Part shown: piece after piece, positions 34,575-47,120 of the stretch
Layout of the letters: each line of letters begins with the position of its first letter
Position numbering within the stretch: position 1 is the first letter of the stretch
Source: Carya illinoinensis
Lineage: Eukaryota; Streptophyta; Magnoliopsida; Fagales; Juglandaceae
Reading direction: 5' to 3'
Assembly: GCF_018687715.1 (NCBI RefSeq)
Contig: NC_056758.1
Location: 41,642,467-41,706,466 of the forward strand
Length of the DNA stretch: 64,000 nucleotides
The notes under the pieces: model-generated
Databases searched by the model: none
Told to the model about the DNA's origin: nothing
Seen by the model: the letters and a program-made list of their open reading frames with translations, nothing else
Translations under genes and position numbers: made by a program

Positions 34575-37500
34575 CTAACGATAATACATGAGCTGTTGCG
34601 CCAATGAATTATTAGGATATCCATCATACAAGGGTTGCGATCCCCCAGAGCTCAACCCCATGGAAGCAGCAGCCAGGCCATGTTGCCCAGTCATCTGCAC
34701 AAGAGCTTGACCTGAGAGACCAGATGCAGCAGCCTGACTCAAGGCAAGTTGCCGCTGATAAGCCAACAACTCAGCTGGTGAATAGCCTTGGTTCATGCTT
34801 GCAGTCGGAAGGATGTGATATGGTTGAGTTGGAGGAGGTAATGGATTTGAAGCTGTCCCAGGAGGAGTTGGCTTGCTACCCCACGAGCACTGCATTCATG
34901 CATGCCAAAAAGATGAGATATTTTCTTGAACGGGTAAAAATGCTGCTTAAAATTTACTTGAAAACCATTTAACATGGAACACAGTACTGCTTGTTCTTCT
35001 AATGATGGCACCATGCCAAAGACCTCCTAGGTCCTACGTTCAAACTGATCACTTAAAAATAGCAAATCCGCAACCCATAAAGAGTTAAGTGCCTAGAGGC
35101 CCTAGACTAATGCAAAATAGCTGGAGAACTCAAGTGAACAGGAATAACGCACCTGCAGAAATTTTTTGTATAAATATATATATACACATCCAGTTCCCGT
35201 TTTATCTTTATTTTTTTTCCTTTCCCTTTTTTGCATAACTCAGGTCCTCAAAAATACAACCATCAGCAAATCAGCAGGTTCTAAATATACTATTTCCGGC
35301 AACAATATATGTATATTCACATTTGGGCCTTTTAGTTGACCAACCAAAACAAAAGTCTTTTGTGACTCTCAAGATCAGTCGTGTATAGCATTCATTCAAG
35401 GACACGGAAATCAGGCACTGGTGGGGTTCATAACATGCATGACCCAAACAAGGTTCTCTGTGCATGTGCGGAAGGGTGGGTGGGTTGTAATGCGTGTCTT
35501 CGTGTACATGCATGTAGGAAACTCGTTTGATATTAAATGGCCCTGCCAAGGGCTTCTTAGTCCATTCCATCTCGGGAAAATATCAAGCCACGATATTATT
35601 GTTATATTAAGATCAAATAAAGCTGAATGTCAAATTAAAACGACCTCCTTGTAAAGTTTTCTTACCTTCAGGGGCTTCCCACGAATAATCCTCCCATTAG
35701 CCATCTGAATGGCCGCGGCTGCTTCCCCATGAGTGTTGTATCTGACAAACCCAAATCCTTTATCCCTCTGGACACGCACTTCCTCTATAACCCCAGCACC
35801 AAGACCATGAAACTGACAATGGAGTTCAGCTTGAGTTACCTAAGCACATGATGAAATTGTTAGAGACAAAGTAAATTTCTCGCACTTGACCATGAAGATT
35901 ACGCAATGGATCCACATTTACAAGATAAAATTAAATAGTGGAAAAACAATCTGTGAAACTGAACAAAAAGATAAATGGAAGTATGATGCACAAATATACA
36001 TCAAGATGACAAAAAAAGAGAATCAAATATATACTTGTTGCAACGAATTGGAATGTCAAGAAGTCTGGGATCTCATGGTCAAGAGAGCACATGAACTATA
36101 AATATTTAAAGAAGGCCAAGATCTAGCTTTGTTTGAAACACTGATAGGTACAATATTCACTTCGAAAGCGCTTTGGCATGTATACTTCCCGTCTACTTGG
36201 GTTTTGCCTATTTACTTGATCAATAAAATCTTATTTTACCTATAAAAAAAAAAAATCCCGCTACGACAGCGCTTTTGCATGGCTCCACTATCAATGGGGT
36301 AGGCTTGGAGCAAACTGCAACATTAGGCCACGTGGGAATCAAGAAAAGATGTAAGAACCCAACATGGATTCAGAGCAGGTATATAATTAGTTTTCCATGC
36401 CTCGATGACATACTTCAGTGATTCATGTGCATTGTTTAGTCAATTATTAAATTCCAACATGTATAGACATCTGAGGGCTTCGGTGAAAGATGGCACTCAT
36501 CTGTGACATTTCAGTCTCTCATATTTCCAGAATTCTTTTTCTTTTGTCTGTATTTCTTCCTTAGGATACTTTTTTTTTTCTTTTTTTTTTATAGTTAAGA
36601 AGAAAATTTTATTCCAAGTAAATAGGCATAGCCCAAGGACATAGGATATATACAAGAGAATACACCTAAATACAAGCTAAAACAGAAACACGACTAAAAC
36701 AGAACATTACAAAAGTTCCCACCTCTTACAGGATTCTTCACCCAAAAACTTAAAGAGCTAAAGAAAAACTCCCTAAGTTCCCCCATAGAGCGTTCACAAT
36801 CTTCAACCATAGGCACCAAAATAAACACAAGGGGATCGTCCTCCACAATGTTGCACTGCCTCTACTCCCCCACAAGACCTTGCCAGCAAGCCAAGAAATC
36901 CACCACATGCATAGGCATCACCCAAGCAATGCCTACCCTTGCAGAAATCTCATTCCACATCTTCGTCACCACTTCGCAATGAAGAAAAGATGGTTAACAG
37001 ATTCACCATCCTTCTTAGACATAAAAGACCAATCAACCAGAAGTAAACCTCTCTTCCTCAAATTATCTGTGGCTAAAATTTTCCCAAGAGACACCAGCCA
37101 ACAAAAGAAAGCAACCTTGCTAGGCACCTTGGCCCTCCAAATACATTTCCAGGGATACTCTTTAGCTCCCTGACTAGTTAACACCTTGTAAAAAGATTTC
37201 ACAGAAAATCTGGAGTTATTATCTTGCACCCACAGCAGACTATCCTCCCTATTCTGATCAATCTTCATATCATATAAACTTCCAAAGAAATCAGATACTT
37301 CACTCACTTCCCAGTCCTGCAAATCTCTGTTGAAGTCCACAATCCAATGTAACATGTTATTAGAAAACTGATAAGAATCAGCCACTGCCGCCTCTTTATC
37401 TCTAGCAATCCTAAAAAGATTAGGAAATACATATTTCAAAGCTGAATCCCCGCGCCAAGTGTCATGCCAAAAATAAATTTTTGTCCCGTCTCCCACTTTG

Positions 37501-40500
37501 AATTTTATGTTTTTGACCAAATCCCCCCATTCCAACCGAATGGACTTCCACAAACCCACCCCATGCACCCGATTTACTTCATTTGCACACCAACTCCCCC
37601 ACATCCTCCCATATTTAAATTGCAATATCAATCACAAGTTGTCAATTTAAAGTTATTAACAAAGGATTTCCCTGTATACTTGGGCTATGCTGGTATTATT
37701 AATAACATTTGTTTACCGATAAAAAAAAAAAAAAAAAAGTTATTAACAAAGGACTTATTGATTCTTAGAGGCAAAGAGCTTTAGTGTTCTTTTATAAGAG
37801 CTCCAGTGTTATACGCCTAGTGCGATCACTTTGAACCACAGTTCGCTGGGTGCCTTCCTAATTTTTCTTTTCCCCTGAACTTCCTTGTGTTAAATATTTC
37901 TTCACCTTGGGCTTGAAGTTTGAATGCAAACACAGAAGTATGAATCAATTATTTGCCAAGAAAACCCAAGAAAACAATGGAGCAGGCCAAGCAGTTACAG
38001 GGATGTCAAATTCTTGGTGGAGCAGAGATGGTGAAACACAGTTCCCCTAGATGTTACTCATAAAAAATAAAATAAAAGTTTGCCAGGATGCAGGTAGGGT
38101 TGAGCAGAAGGGGATAAGAAAGGACAATTCTGTGCATTTCTTAATTACCTCATGAGAGAGGTTGCCGACATAGACAGTGGTGTATGCCAGATTGTTCTCA
38201 GGGGCCTCTTCATTGATATTCTCCTGACCTCCATCTTCAAAATAAAGAAAACAGAAGAACTGATCGTCAAGATGCAGAATATCCAAGCAATTTATAGCAT
38301 TCCAAATCTTTTAAGTAGTTCACATCCTTTGGAGACGCAGGAAATGCGTCGAGTTTAAACAGGTCACAAAACAAATGATCATAGCTTTTCTGATACAAGC
38401 TGACATTAATGTTTACACTCCTGAAGTGATCAGGAGGGTATTGAGCAGAGAAATATGATAAGCCATATTACGGAGATGTGAAGAAGGAAACGTCTTTCTC
38501 CCTCAGCCCAATTTTACCCTTGATTGCATGCCAATGCCAATGGTCAGGCCAAGTAACTCCTCCCCATAAGTGGGCGGAGCTTCAATCCCACACAATTGCA
38601 TGAACTGTATACCGAACAGGAGAGTGTATGCATGTGCGTACATGCATCTCTATAGTGCATCTGTATTCTTCATTGATTAAATATAAATAATCAAGTATCA
38701 ATATGCTGCACTTTATTACGCCTTAAAGCATCTCAAGTTGTCAGTGGGAATGAAGTATGAACAAGCCTAAACATCTTCTTTTTTTATGAGTAAGAAAGAT
38801 TTTATTAATATGAAAATAGGCATAGCCTAAATATATCCGAATTCAAAGAATTAGAGTCTGATGTGTATCATTTTCCTGTCTACAGTGGACTATCAACCAT
38901 TTCCAATTTAAACAAACAATAGCTAAATGCGCATCTTGAGATCAGCTTGTCACTGAACAGAGTTACCACATTGGCAACTAGCTAGGAGCCTAGGACTGCG
39001 GCCTGTGCCATCAAAGTAATTAACTTTTGGTGAGTAGTTGTGTTTAGATTGAGTGGGTACAATTGTCACTTTTTATAAAAGCTAATCATTATTATGCTTC
39101 TGATATACACCAGCATTTGGTTATCGAGTTCCCAACATTATGTTGTAATTCCACATTGCATGCATCTGGATATTCCAAGTGAGTGTGGTACCCAGAGCCT
39201 GAGTCGTCCATAAGCCCTAAGCAGGTGCCTATGTCCTAATTCACCAATATTCTACAACATGGACTTAATCAAGTAGAAGGTTGCTTACTACCTGAAGATC
39301 CATTAGTAAGTACAACTGCATTTTGGCTGTCATTGATCTGCTTGTCTTCATTGGTACCAGCACCTTTGGCTGCCCAGTTGCATCTTATTTGCCTATTTCC
39401 AAGCCATTTACCTACAGGATGGTGAGCAAAACAGATCATACATCCTCCAAAAAATTGAGAACCAGGCTACTTGAAAAAGATAAAAACTAAGCAACGAAGA
39501 TCAACAAGATGCCTAACCAGTCAATTCATTGATAGCACTCTGTGCATCCTGCAAAATGATTCCACAAAGAAATTTATCAGTTTGTTTGACTACATTTTTA
39601 GTGTTTTTTCCAGAACTCTTAAAAGAAATTTTGTAATGCTAGTCCCACAGCTGTAGCTGGGCTAATTTGTTTCCCTTTTCTTTTTCAAACAAGTAAAGAA
39701 TAAATGCTAGTTCCACCACCGAGAATGAGCTTACTTCCTTTGTGTTAGAAACCCTCTATGTTTGGATGTCAGTGCAGAACAGTTCTGGTTTTACTAATTA
39801 TCTTGAATTTTTTTGTTTTCCTTCTTCTCTTTAGTCAGGTATTCTCTTGTATACTCCCTATGTACTTGGGTTGCGCCCCTTAGCGCCTATAATATAATAA
39901 ACTTGAATTACTTATCAGGAAAAGAAAAGGTATCCAACAGTCCAACCTTTTTTTAGGAAAAATTATATTTCTTCATGCATCTTCATGCTCTGTAGTCAAC
40001 CAAATTTTGACAGCTTTGCATTCTTCAAAAAAACATTTTCTTCTTTAAAGAAGGAAAAAAGGGGGGGGGGGGGGGGGGGGGGGTTAAATATTTTCAGGAA
40101 CTTCTACTTAATAAGCAATACCTGCTGATTACGAAAAGAAACAAATCCATATCCTTTTGAGCGACCAGTTTTGTGATCCCACATGACCCTCGCATCACTA
40201 AAAATGATGAAGAAAAAAGAAGGATCATAAACCAGACATCTAAACGCACACAACATAAATTATAGTGGTTCACACCATGATCAACAGGATGTACAAGATT
40301 CAAGAAACTTAATGATAATGCTTAGAATTTCCCCCATGAACTTCTGGTCTTGGACATGTGAAAGCATGAATTAGACAGCGGGTATCAGGAAATCTAGAAT
40401 GTGTTTCCCTTGTTGGTATATGTACATGAAAAAAATATAAGACTGATGAATATTCAAGGCAATGAGGAACTCACGAACAACTAGGATAGACTGAGAAGCA

Positions 40501-43500
40501 CGCAAATAAAGTCGCATCAGTAACCTCTGCACTCAGATCACCAACAAATACGTTGAAATGTCCTGACGATTTTAAAAGGCACATGAAACGGGAGCACATA
40601 TCATTAGGCACTCAAATAAGAACAAAACAAAACAAAAAAAAAAACAACAGAATAAAAATGAAAGCCCAAAGCAACCTGAAGTATCCTCCCTCTGATTACT
40701 GGTATACGCCCAATTCACCTTAAGTGCCTGACCATAACTGTAATTGTGCAAAGAAAAAAAGTGAATCCAGTAAATAAAAATACCAGAAAATCAAATAAAG
40801 AGTGAGTTGACCATCAATGAAAGTGAAAGCATTGAGACAATTTTTGAACTACTCAACATGAGGAAAGACTGTTGATTTGCAAAAAAAAAACCACAAACTA
40901 GGCAAGAGGAGCATTAAATGGCAAATTCCATACATAATTACATGGAAATTTAATTACAAAATGTTTAAATTACCAAGTGATGAGAAATTCACTAATATGA
41001 CAGATTTTTTTAAAGTAGAAAAAAAAAATGAATCCCCTCCCTCCCAGTTGTGGCCTAACAAAATGCACACATAAAATTCCAAAGAGTGCCAGAATGGCCA
41101 CAATTGATATCATATAAGCAAATGCTTACAGTTGGCGGCCATGCAAATTCATTATTGCAAGGGCTGCAGATGTCCGGTCAAGGTAGTCCACAAAACCATA
41201 TGATGACTGCAGTAAGAGTAAATCAAACCATCAAATTAAGAAAAATGATGAGAACGTACAATGCACAAACAATGAAAAATATCAGTCAACGACTTCCAGC
41301 AAATGCATGTGCTGATGTCATACGATGTGATACCCACTAAGCACAGCTGCTAGATGGCAGAGCACCCAACCCTTAGAAACAATGTTTGTGTTTTTTATGG
41401 TAGTTGACCAGGTTTTATTTTTTAATTCATCACTCAAGTTGGTCTAGAGCACCACATATTCTGTAAAGATGGGTCATTTTCTTGGGAATTTACTGTTGGA
41501 AAAATTCATGCTCCACTATTTCAACTCCAGAAATAAACAGCACCAGCTTCAGGTACCATACACAAAGCAAGACCTGAAGGCTTCCGCCACCTCATCAATC
41601 ACAACCTCACCTCAGCTTTCAGGACGTCATATTATCCATTGCTACCTCACCCTCAGCTTTCAGCACAACATGTTAACTATGCCCTCATCTTCAGCCAAAA
41701 AAGCTTGAAAATCACCACAGTAAGAAGACGAACAGATAGTGAGTTAGAATTTTGCCTACCTTCACATGGGATTTTTATTTATTTTTAAAAACAAGTGCCT
41801 GTATATGTTAATAGGAAATTTTCAATGGGTGAGGCATACAGTTGCCAAAAAGACTGCATCACCAACTTAGTTTATGCACTAATTGCTTGGCATGTCACCT
41901 TAGCAAGGCCTCGATGTCTTTACTGAATTGAAAATATCAGAGCGTAGGGCACCATGGAGAACAGACATTTACATGAATTATTACTGATAACATAATTGAG
42001 TTGTTAAAAGGAACTAAAGAGACTAATTTCCACTGTGGATGAAAAGTAAAAATCAAGTGATGATGCAACAAAAAACCTGAGTACTAAACCGAACCTTATC
42101 CTTTCTGATGAGCTTGCATCCTGCAAGAGGACCAGCAGTCTGGAAAACTTCAACAAGAAGCTTCTCTGTGACATTTACATGAATATTTCCTACATAACTG
42201 ATCATCAAGCTATCAGACCAGTAATCATATAAAATAAATAAACAAAATTAACCACATCTTAGGTAAGCTAGTGCAAACCACACCCGCTCACACATCTGAT
42301 ACCACGAATTTGATTCTTAAAAAGCAACGTGTAAAAAGTAATTTTTCTAACAAACAAATCCTGACCACTCCATTCACAATTTTTTTTTCACATGTTATGC
42401 AATCTTATTTTTTTAACAGTACATGTTATGCAATCTTGTTAAAAGCACAAGAGTGGAAAACACTGTACTAAATAGAAGAAGAAAATGAACAAAAGTCCCT
42501 GAATTCTAAAGGATGAGAAATAGGAACTATAGTAATTGTATCCTATAGATGTCACATTGAAACTAAGCAAACTATGAAACAGAGAGCCAGCACTGAAAGA
42601 TGGGTTGGGGGGGGTGGGGGCGCAAAGAAAGGAACTGTTGCATGGCACTCACACACTGCAGCATGTAGATGAGTCAAAGCCAGGGGGCAGATTCCCACCA
42701 GGGATGGGCTCCATCTGCAAAATTACAATTAAAAGGAAAAATGAACAAAATAAAGCCTAGCAGTTCCAAGATAATGTCCTAGATAAAATTAAACAAAGAT
42801 GCCAAAGAAAACATAAGCACCTAACAGAACTCTACAAGCCCGGTATAAATCTAACCTGTGTAACTTTTTCATAAATACTGAAAAAAAAAAAATCATTTTA
42901 TTTATACATGCCTTGGGTAGTGCATATTCAACAATTGGGAATTCGCTCAAGGAGGAACAAAGGGAATATAATCAAGAACTAGAATTCCGCAATTTAAGCA
43001 TAGGAGAAACACAAACAAAATATTCAATAAGCAATCATGCCCAATATAGATAGTTGATGCATTAATAATAATCTCGACCAGGAGAATATTCAAAATAAAA
43101 TCATGAGTGAAATGTTGAAAAAAGGTCCACGTGAATCTATAAATGTATATAAACAAGTCTGAATAAAATTTTGTTAGGATTTTATCTAAAGAAAAAATTA
43201 AATGAAATTTTTCAAAAAGCTTTCAAGGAATATAAGCCTTGACTAGTTTATCTCTAAAATCACCACAAATTCAAACCAAGAATACATTTCCACCACCCTC
43301 GTCCCTCCTTTCGTCCAAATAAGAATAAATTCAGAAAACAGACGAAAAGGTGAAAAAAAAATCTATTCAATGTACGAACATTTCTAAAAAAATACATATA
43401 CAAAAGAAAATTCTATCTAAAACATCATTAAAGAATTTATAAAAAATCCCAAAAAATAGATGACAATGAAGATAAATTTCTAAAAGCGAGATGGCAATGC

Positions 43501-44220
43501 TGCGAAGTGGAGACACCACCTGAAAACTTAATCAGATGAAATATTTTAGTCGTATAATTACCTTTGAGAAATAAATAGGAATGACTTCACCATTCCAAGG
43601 CATTACAAATGATGATATCAGGTTTTCATAACATTTTAAGCCACATTGCAACCAAAACGCACCATAACTGGGCAGAACTAAACGCAACATTGGATTGGAT
43701 ATTAATATCGTGATGCCCGAGAATTGTAAAAAAGTATGATATAGGATGGGTGAACTGTGAAGGCATTGTGTGGGTACCAAGTCCCTTTCTGGTTATGTAC
43801 TTACTCTCAGGGCCAGGGGCTCCAAATATAAGAATATATGTTAGATCCCAAACCACATCCAAAGAAACCAGGTTTTATTTGAGATCGATACTCCAATTGT
43901 AACTTCAACTACTCCTTTCGGGACGTATTATCCTTGATCGTGGCATGAATGATATCAAGCAAAGACATGAAATGCCAAATGATACACACCAAAAACAAAA
44001 AAAGCAAAATTCCCTATCGTAAAACACATCCATGGAGCATAAAGGAGATAGAAGGTAAAAAAAAAAAAAGACACGAATTGATAATTATATCATGATATAT
44101 ACACACCTGAGACATAGCAGCGGCGATGACGCCAGGGTGGTACATCTGAGGCTGCTGAAGAAGGGCTTGTTGAATTAGGGCTTGCTGTTGTTGTTGATGA
44201 AGCTTCAGCCTCTGTTGCAT
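34575..44220 (-). CDS. UBP1: Oligouridylate-binding protein, UBP1 family (three RRMs)
   Basis: A 12-exon gene for an RNA-binding protein of about 435 residues. The family is TIA-1-like: it binds U-rich pre-mRNA and mRNA, helps splicing and stability, and enters stress granules. Exons from the 5' end: 44220-44107, 42714-42653, 42197-42095, 41206-41130, 40737-40676, 40562-40475, 40197-40122, 39548-39518, 39411-39292, 38234-38149, 35839-35666, 34889-34575. The N-terminus is Gln-rich ([20 protein letters not shown]). RRM1 (about 57-130) begins [13 protein letters not shown]2 (about 143-220) has [12 protein letters not shown] and [10 protein letters not shown]3 (about 263-337) has [11 protein letters not shown] and GFGFVRY. 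The tail is Gln/Ala/Gly-rich and ends LAQQLMYYR. Exon 8 is only 31 nt. Introns hold several LINE pieces and a 23-G run. Phases close throughout. Confidence 0.92.
36181..36255 (+). mobile_element. Short LINE 3' tail, UBP1 intron 11
   Basis: About 75 bp with CGTCTACTTGGGTTTTGCC, AATAAAATC and a terminal run of 12 A. Nearby AGCGCTTTGGCATG (36167-36180) and AGCGCTTTTGCATG (from 36269) look like a target duplication, but a dozen unexplained bases lie between the A-run and the right copy. Confidence 0.65.
36570..37625 (-). mobile_element. 5'-truncated LINE, UBP1 intron 11
   Basis: Reverse-oriented L1-type fragment starting with a T-run at 36570-36590 (its poly(A)). The minus strand encodes the C-terminal part of ORF2: [38 protein letters not shown], and the zf-RVT block from FPNLF through [19 protein letters not shown]. 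The reverse transcriptase core is absent. It lies antisense to the usual coding logic of the intron and should be inert. Confidence 0.9.
37667..37737 (+). mobile_element. 71-bp LINE 3' tail with 16-18-bp TSD, UBP1 intron 10-11 region
   Basis: TTTCCCTGTATACTTGGGCT through GTTTACCGAT and an A-run: only the extreme 3' end of a LINE. AGTTATTAACAAAGGA stands on both sides (37651-37666 and 37738-37753), preceded by extra matching A's. This is a classic dead-on-arrival target-primed insertion. Confidence 0.92.
38775..38848 (-). mobile_element. LINE 3' tail fragment (reverse), UBP1 intron
   Basis: T-run, ATGAGTAAGAAAGATTTTAT, then AATAGGCATAGCCTAAATA: the reverse-complemented LINE end. Target duplication not resolved. 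Confidence 0.65.
39845..39930 (+). mobile_element. LINE 3' tail fragment (forward), UBP1 intron
   Basis: CTTGTATACTCCCTATGTAC, TTGGGTTGCGCC, then a short A/T tail with ATAATAAACTTG and an interrupted A-rich end. Same family as the other tails, more diverged. Confidence 0.6.
40061..40083. repeat. Homopolymer run of 23 G
   Basis: An uninterrupted G-run follows an A-rich stretch (GGAAAAAA) in the UBP1 intron between exons 7 and 8. On the UBP1 transcript it reads as C. Such a length is rare in plant DNA and its exact length should be treated with caution. Confidence 0.9.
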
Positions 44221-44560
44221 ATTCCTCTCTTTCCCTGTGTATTTTGTTCCCAACAAACAGTTAGATAGATCACAACTTTCAAGACGATTACGTTATTATG
44301 ATTCCCTCCGATTGTTTCCGAAACAAAACGCAGCAACGCGTTAGAGCAAGAACTACGATTCCAAGAACTCTGCAATCTCTTTTCATTCCTTATTTCCTTT
44401 TGTCGAGAGGTTTTTTCAGTATTATTACTAATTAATATTGAAAGTCGAAGAAGGAAGCGAACCTAGAGAGCTGATCGACGAGAAGTGAGTACTCCGTTTC
44501 TCGAGATTTGACGTTGTAACTTGTTCTTCGTACAGGGTTCCGTATTTGTAATGCCGTTTA
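44221..44560 (-). promoter_or_regulatory. 5' UTR and proximal promoter region of UBP1
   Basis: DNA directly upstream of the UBP1 start on the minus strand. A possible leader intron may lie here (TAGAGAGCTGATCGACGAG near 44463 resembles an exon edge), but I cannot fix the borders. Small open frames on both strands do not resemble known proteins. Confidence 0.4.
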
Positions 44561-45617
44561 TCGGAGCATCTAAAGACGGGGAAGGCGCTCTCGCTTCGGG
44601 TTGTTTTGAGGTTTTTTCTTTCTTTATTTTTGTTTCGCTTTTCAATATTGGGACGCAACCGACAAAGCATACCGATGGAGTGTACCCATTACTGTTTTTT
44701 TTCCTTAAATATTTATGTTTAGTTTTAGTATTTTTAAAAAAATATATCTTTATAAATATAAAGTGACTATACAATGAAATTTTATTAGTTTAATAATTTT
44801 TATTGTTTTATCGTTAAAATTAATATCGTTAGTTGCATGAATTATAATCAAATTAATTATTAAATTCATAATTATCAAAATTCATGCAGCATGTATCGAT
44901 CTTGAAATCATTTATTTAAGAGGCACATTAGATTTATACATATATTCTTTTATATATATATATATATGATATTTTATATAAATTTATATATATGATTTAA
45001 AATTTATATTCATTCCTTCTGTAAACAAAGAAAAATGTAAAATAATTAAGTTTAAATCTATTTACCAACTATATTTCTAAATACAATTATTCTAATAAAA
45101 TATTATTTATTTATCAATTTAAATTCATTATGAAACATTAAAATCAAATAATAATATCTTATAAAAATCTTGATATTTTATTTCTTTATAAAAATTATAT
45201 CACCTTTTAAAAATACTCGCTTTATTAAATTAAGAAAACGTGCTCTACACATTATTTTATTGTTAATGGTTTGTCACATGCACTACGCAATTTTGGTTCA
45301 AGGTTTTTTTTTTTTTTTAATTTCACGTATGTGTTGTTTCCAGTCTACCCAGGAGCACATGTAGTAGTAAATAATAAAATTTTAATTCTAAATGTTTTAA
45401 AACTGATTTAAGTCTATCTTACTATTTGATGTTAGAAATTAATTTTTTTCTAAAAGCATTATATTATTAATCAAATTTTTTTCCTTAATAAAAACAGTAT
45501 TAATTCTTAAAAATAATATTTCTATACACTGGACGAACGTCTATTGGACGCTGCCCAACTACTAGTATTTATAAAAATCTCAATACACTATTCAGTACAT
45601 AATTTGGTTCCTTTTCT
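44561..45617. other. AT-rich intergenic DNA
   Basis: Very AT-rich spacer between UBP1 and the topoisomerase gene. No coding exon, RNA gene or clear transposon end is seen apart from (TA)n runs near 44950. Confidence 0.5.
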
Positions 45618-45955
45618 AGGGCTTGTTTGGAAATAGATTTTATTTTAAAATTCTCATCTTATCTTATCTCATTCCTAAATATATTTTAACTATAAAATTT
45701 TTAAATTAATAATTACAACTTTTTAAAACTAAATTATTACAACTTTCCTAAACTTTCAAATAAAAAACAATTCAACTTTTTTAAATCTCCAAACAATAAT
45801 AATATTATAAAGCCATATTTTAACAATATTTTAACTATATAATATTTTTTGTTTAACTTTCTCCCTCATTTTCCAAATTTTAAAAAATACGCAAATCAAA
45901 ATATCTCACAAACTATCCTATTACTATTTACAAAATTCTCATTATTCCAATGGTC
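45618..45955. mobile_element. MITE-like element, family B relative
   Basis: Begins GGGCTTGTTTGGAAATAGAT and includes ACAACTTTCCTAAACTTTC and CAATTCAACTTTTTTAAATC, blocks shared with 33747-33968. The right end is only loosely complementary (TCTCATTATTCCAATGG). Borders are approximate. Confidence 0.45.
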
Positions 45956-47120
45956 CTGACAGGTCCAATAAAGTTATCTCTTTTACAATTATTTTATTTT
46001 ACTACGACAACTAATGAAATTATTTCATTTTATTAAAATAATTTTAATTTTACATAACTATAGAATTATAAAGATAGTAAAACCATACGACTATATAAAA
46101 TTATAAAGACAGTAAAAGCATTATTATTCAAGAAATAATAAAGTTATAACTCTTTTACAAATAAAGTTATTTCATAATTATTTTACAACAGCAACTAATG
46201 AAATTATATCATTTTATTAAAATAAATTTAATTTCACATAACTATTCTTAATTTGAAATAAAATGATAAAGATGGAAAAAGCATTAAAGGTGTATTATTA
46301 TTCTTTAAAATATTATTATAAGAACTTTTTTTATATTTATATAATTAAAAACATCTCATTAAAAATTAAATTAATATTTATATAATTAACTTTTTAGATT
46401 TAACAATTTGTGTTAATATGATAGAATTAAATATGATTGATTTTTGCTAGAAAAATTCTACTCATCATGCTTATCACACCTGATCATCCTCATCACACAT
46501 GCAAGCATGAGGTATAATAACGATGAATAGAAGAACTCTTTTTATTATAGAAAAATATATTTAACATATTACATTTAGCCACATTGATTTATCAGCTTTG
46601 TTGAATGAAAACTCCAATAAAAGGACAAAGAATTTGAAAGCAAGAACTAGTGTTCATAGCTAGTGAAAAAGACGGCAGAGGGTTGCTTAATGTTTAATAA
46701 AAAACTCCGCAAACAAAGAGAACAATTTCCTAACACAAAATAAATCATTAAAATATTAAAAACTTAAAAGGAATATATATTCTAGGTACAAGGAATATAT
46801 GCTTACTTCAATAAAGACATCAAAACTCCAGGGATCAGACAGAAGCTCTTCCCCCTTTTTCGAATAAATGCTAGTTGCATATCTCAACCGATATCATTAG
46901 TTTGACATGATCATACAAAAAGAATTACAAAAAGACTAATTACTATCACAGTCTGTGTATGCGCGCACCTCTTCTTGATGCACAAACGAATCTCCAGGTG
47001 ATGGAAGTTGATGCTCCAGCATTGATCAAATCTTGTTGCAGAGTGGACAATTGGCCACTATTTAGTATTCATAAGTTAATAGTCTGCAAAGAACTTGCAG
47101 TCTTCTACTATTTGCCGAGG
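45956..47120. other. AT-rich spacer and 3' UTR of the topoisomerase gene
   Basis: No coding exon recognised. A small inverted-repeat element may lie at 46449-46541 (AAAAATTCTACTCATCAT facing ATGAATAGAAGAACTCTTT). The last few hundred bases before 47121 should include the 3' UTR of the minus-strand topoisomerase gene. Confidence 0.45.

Noticed and set aside
34724..34972. Forward open frame opposite the last UBP1 exon
   Set aside because: It is the complement of the conserved UBP1 C-terminal tail.
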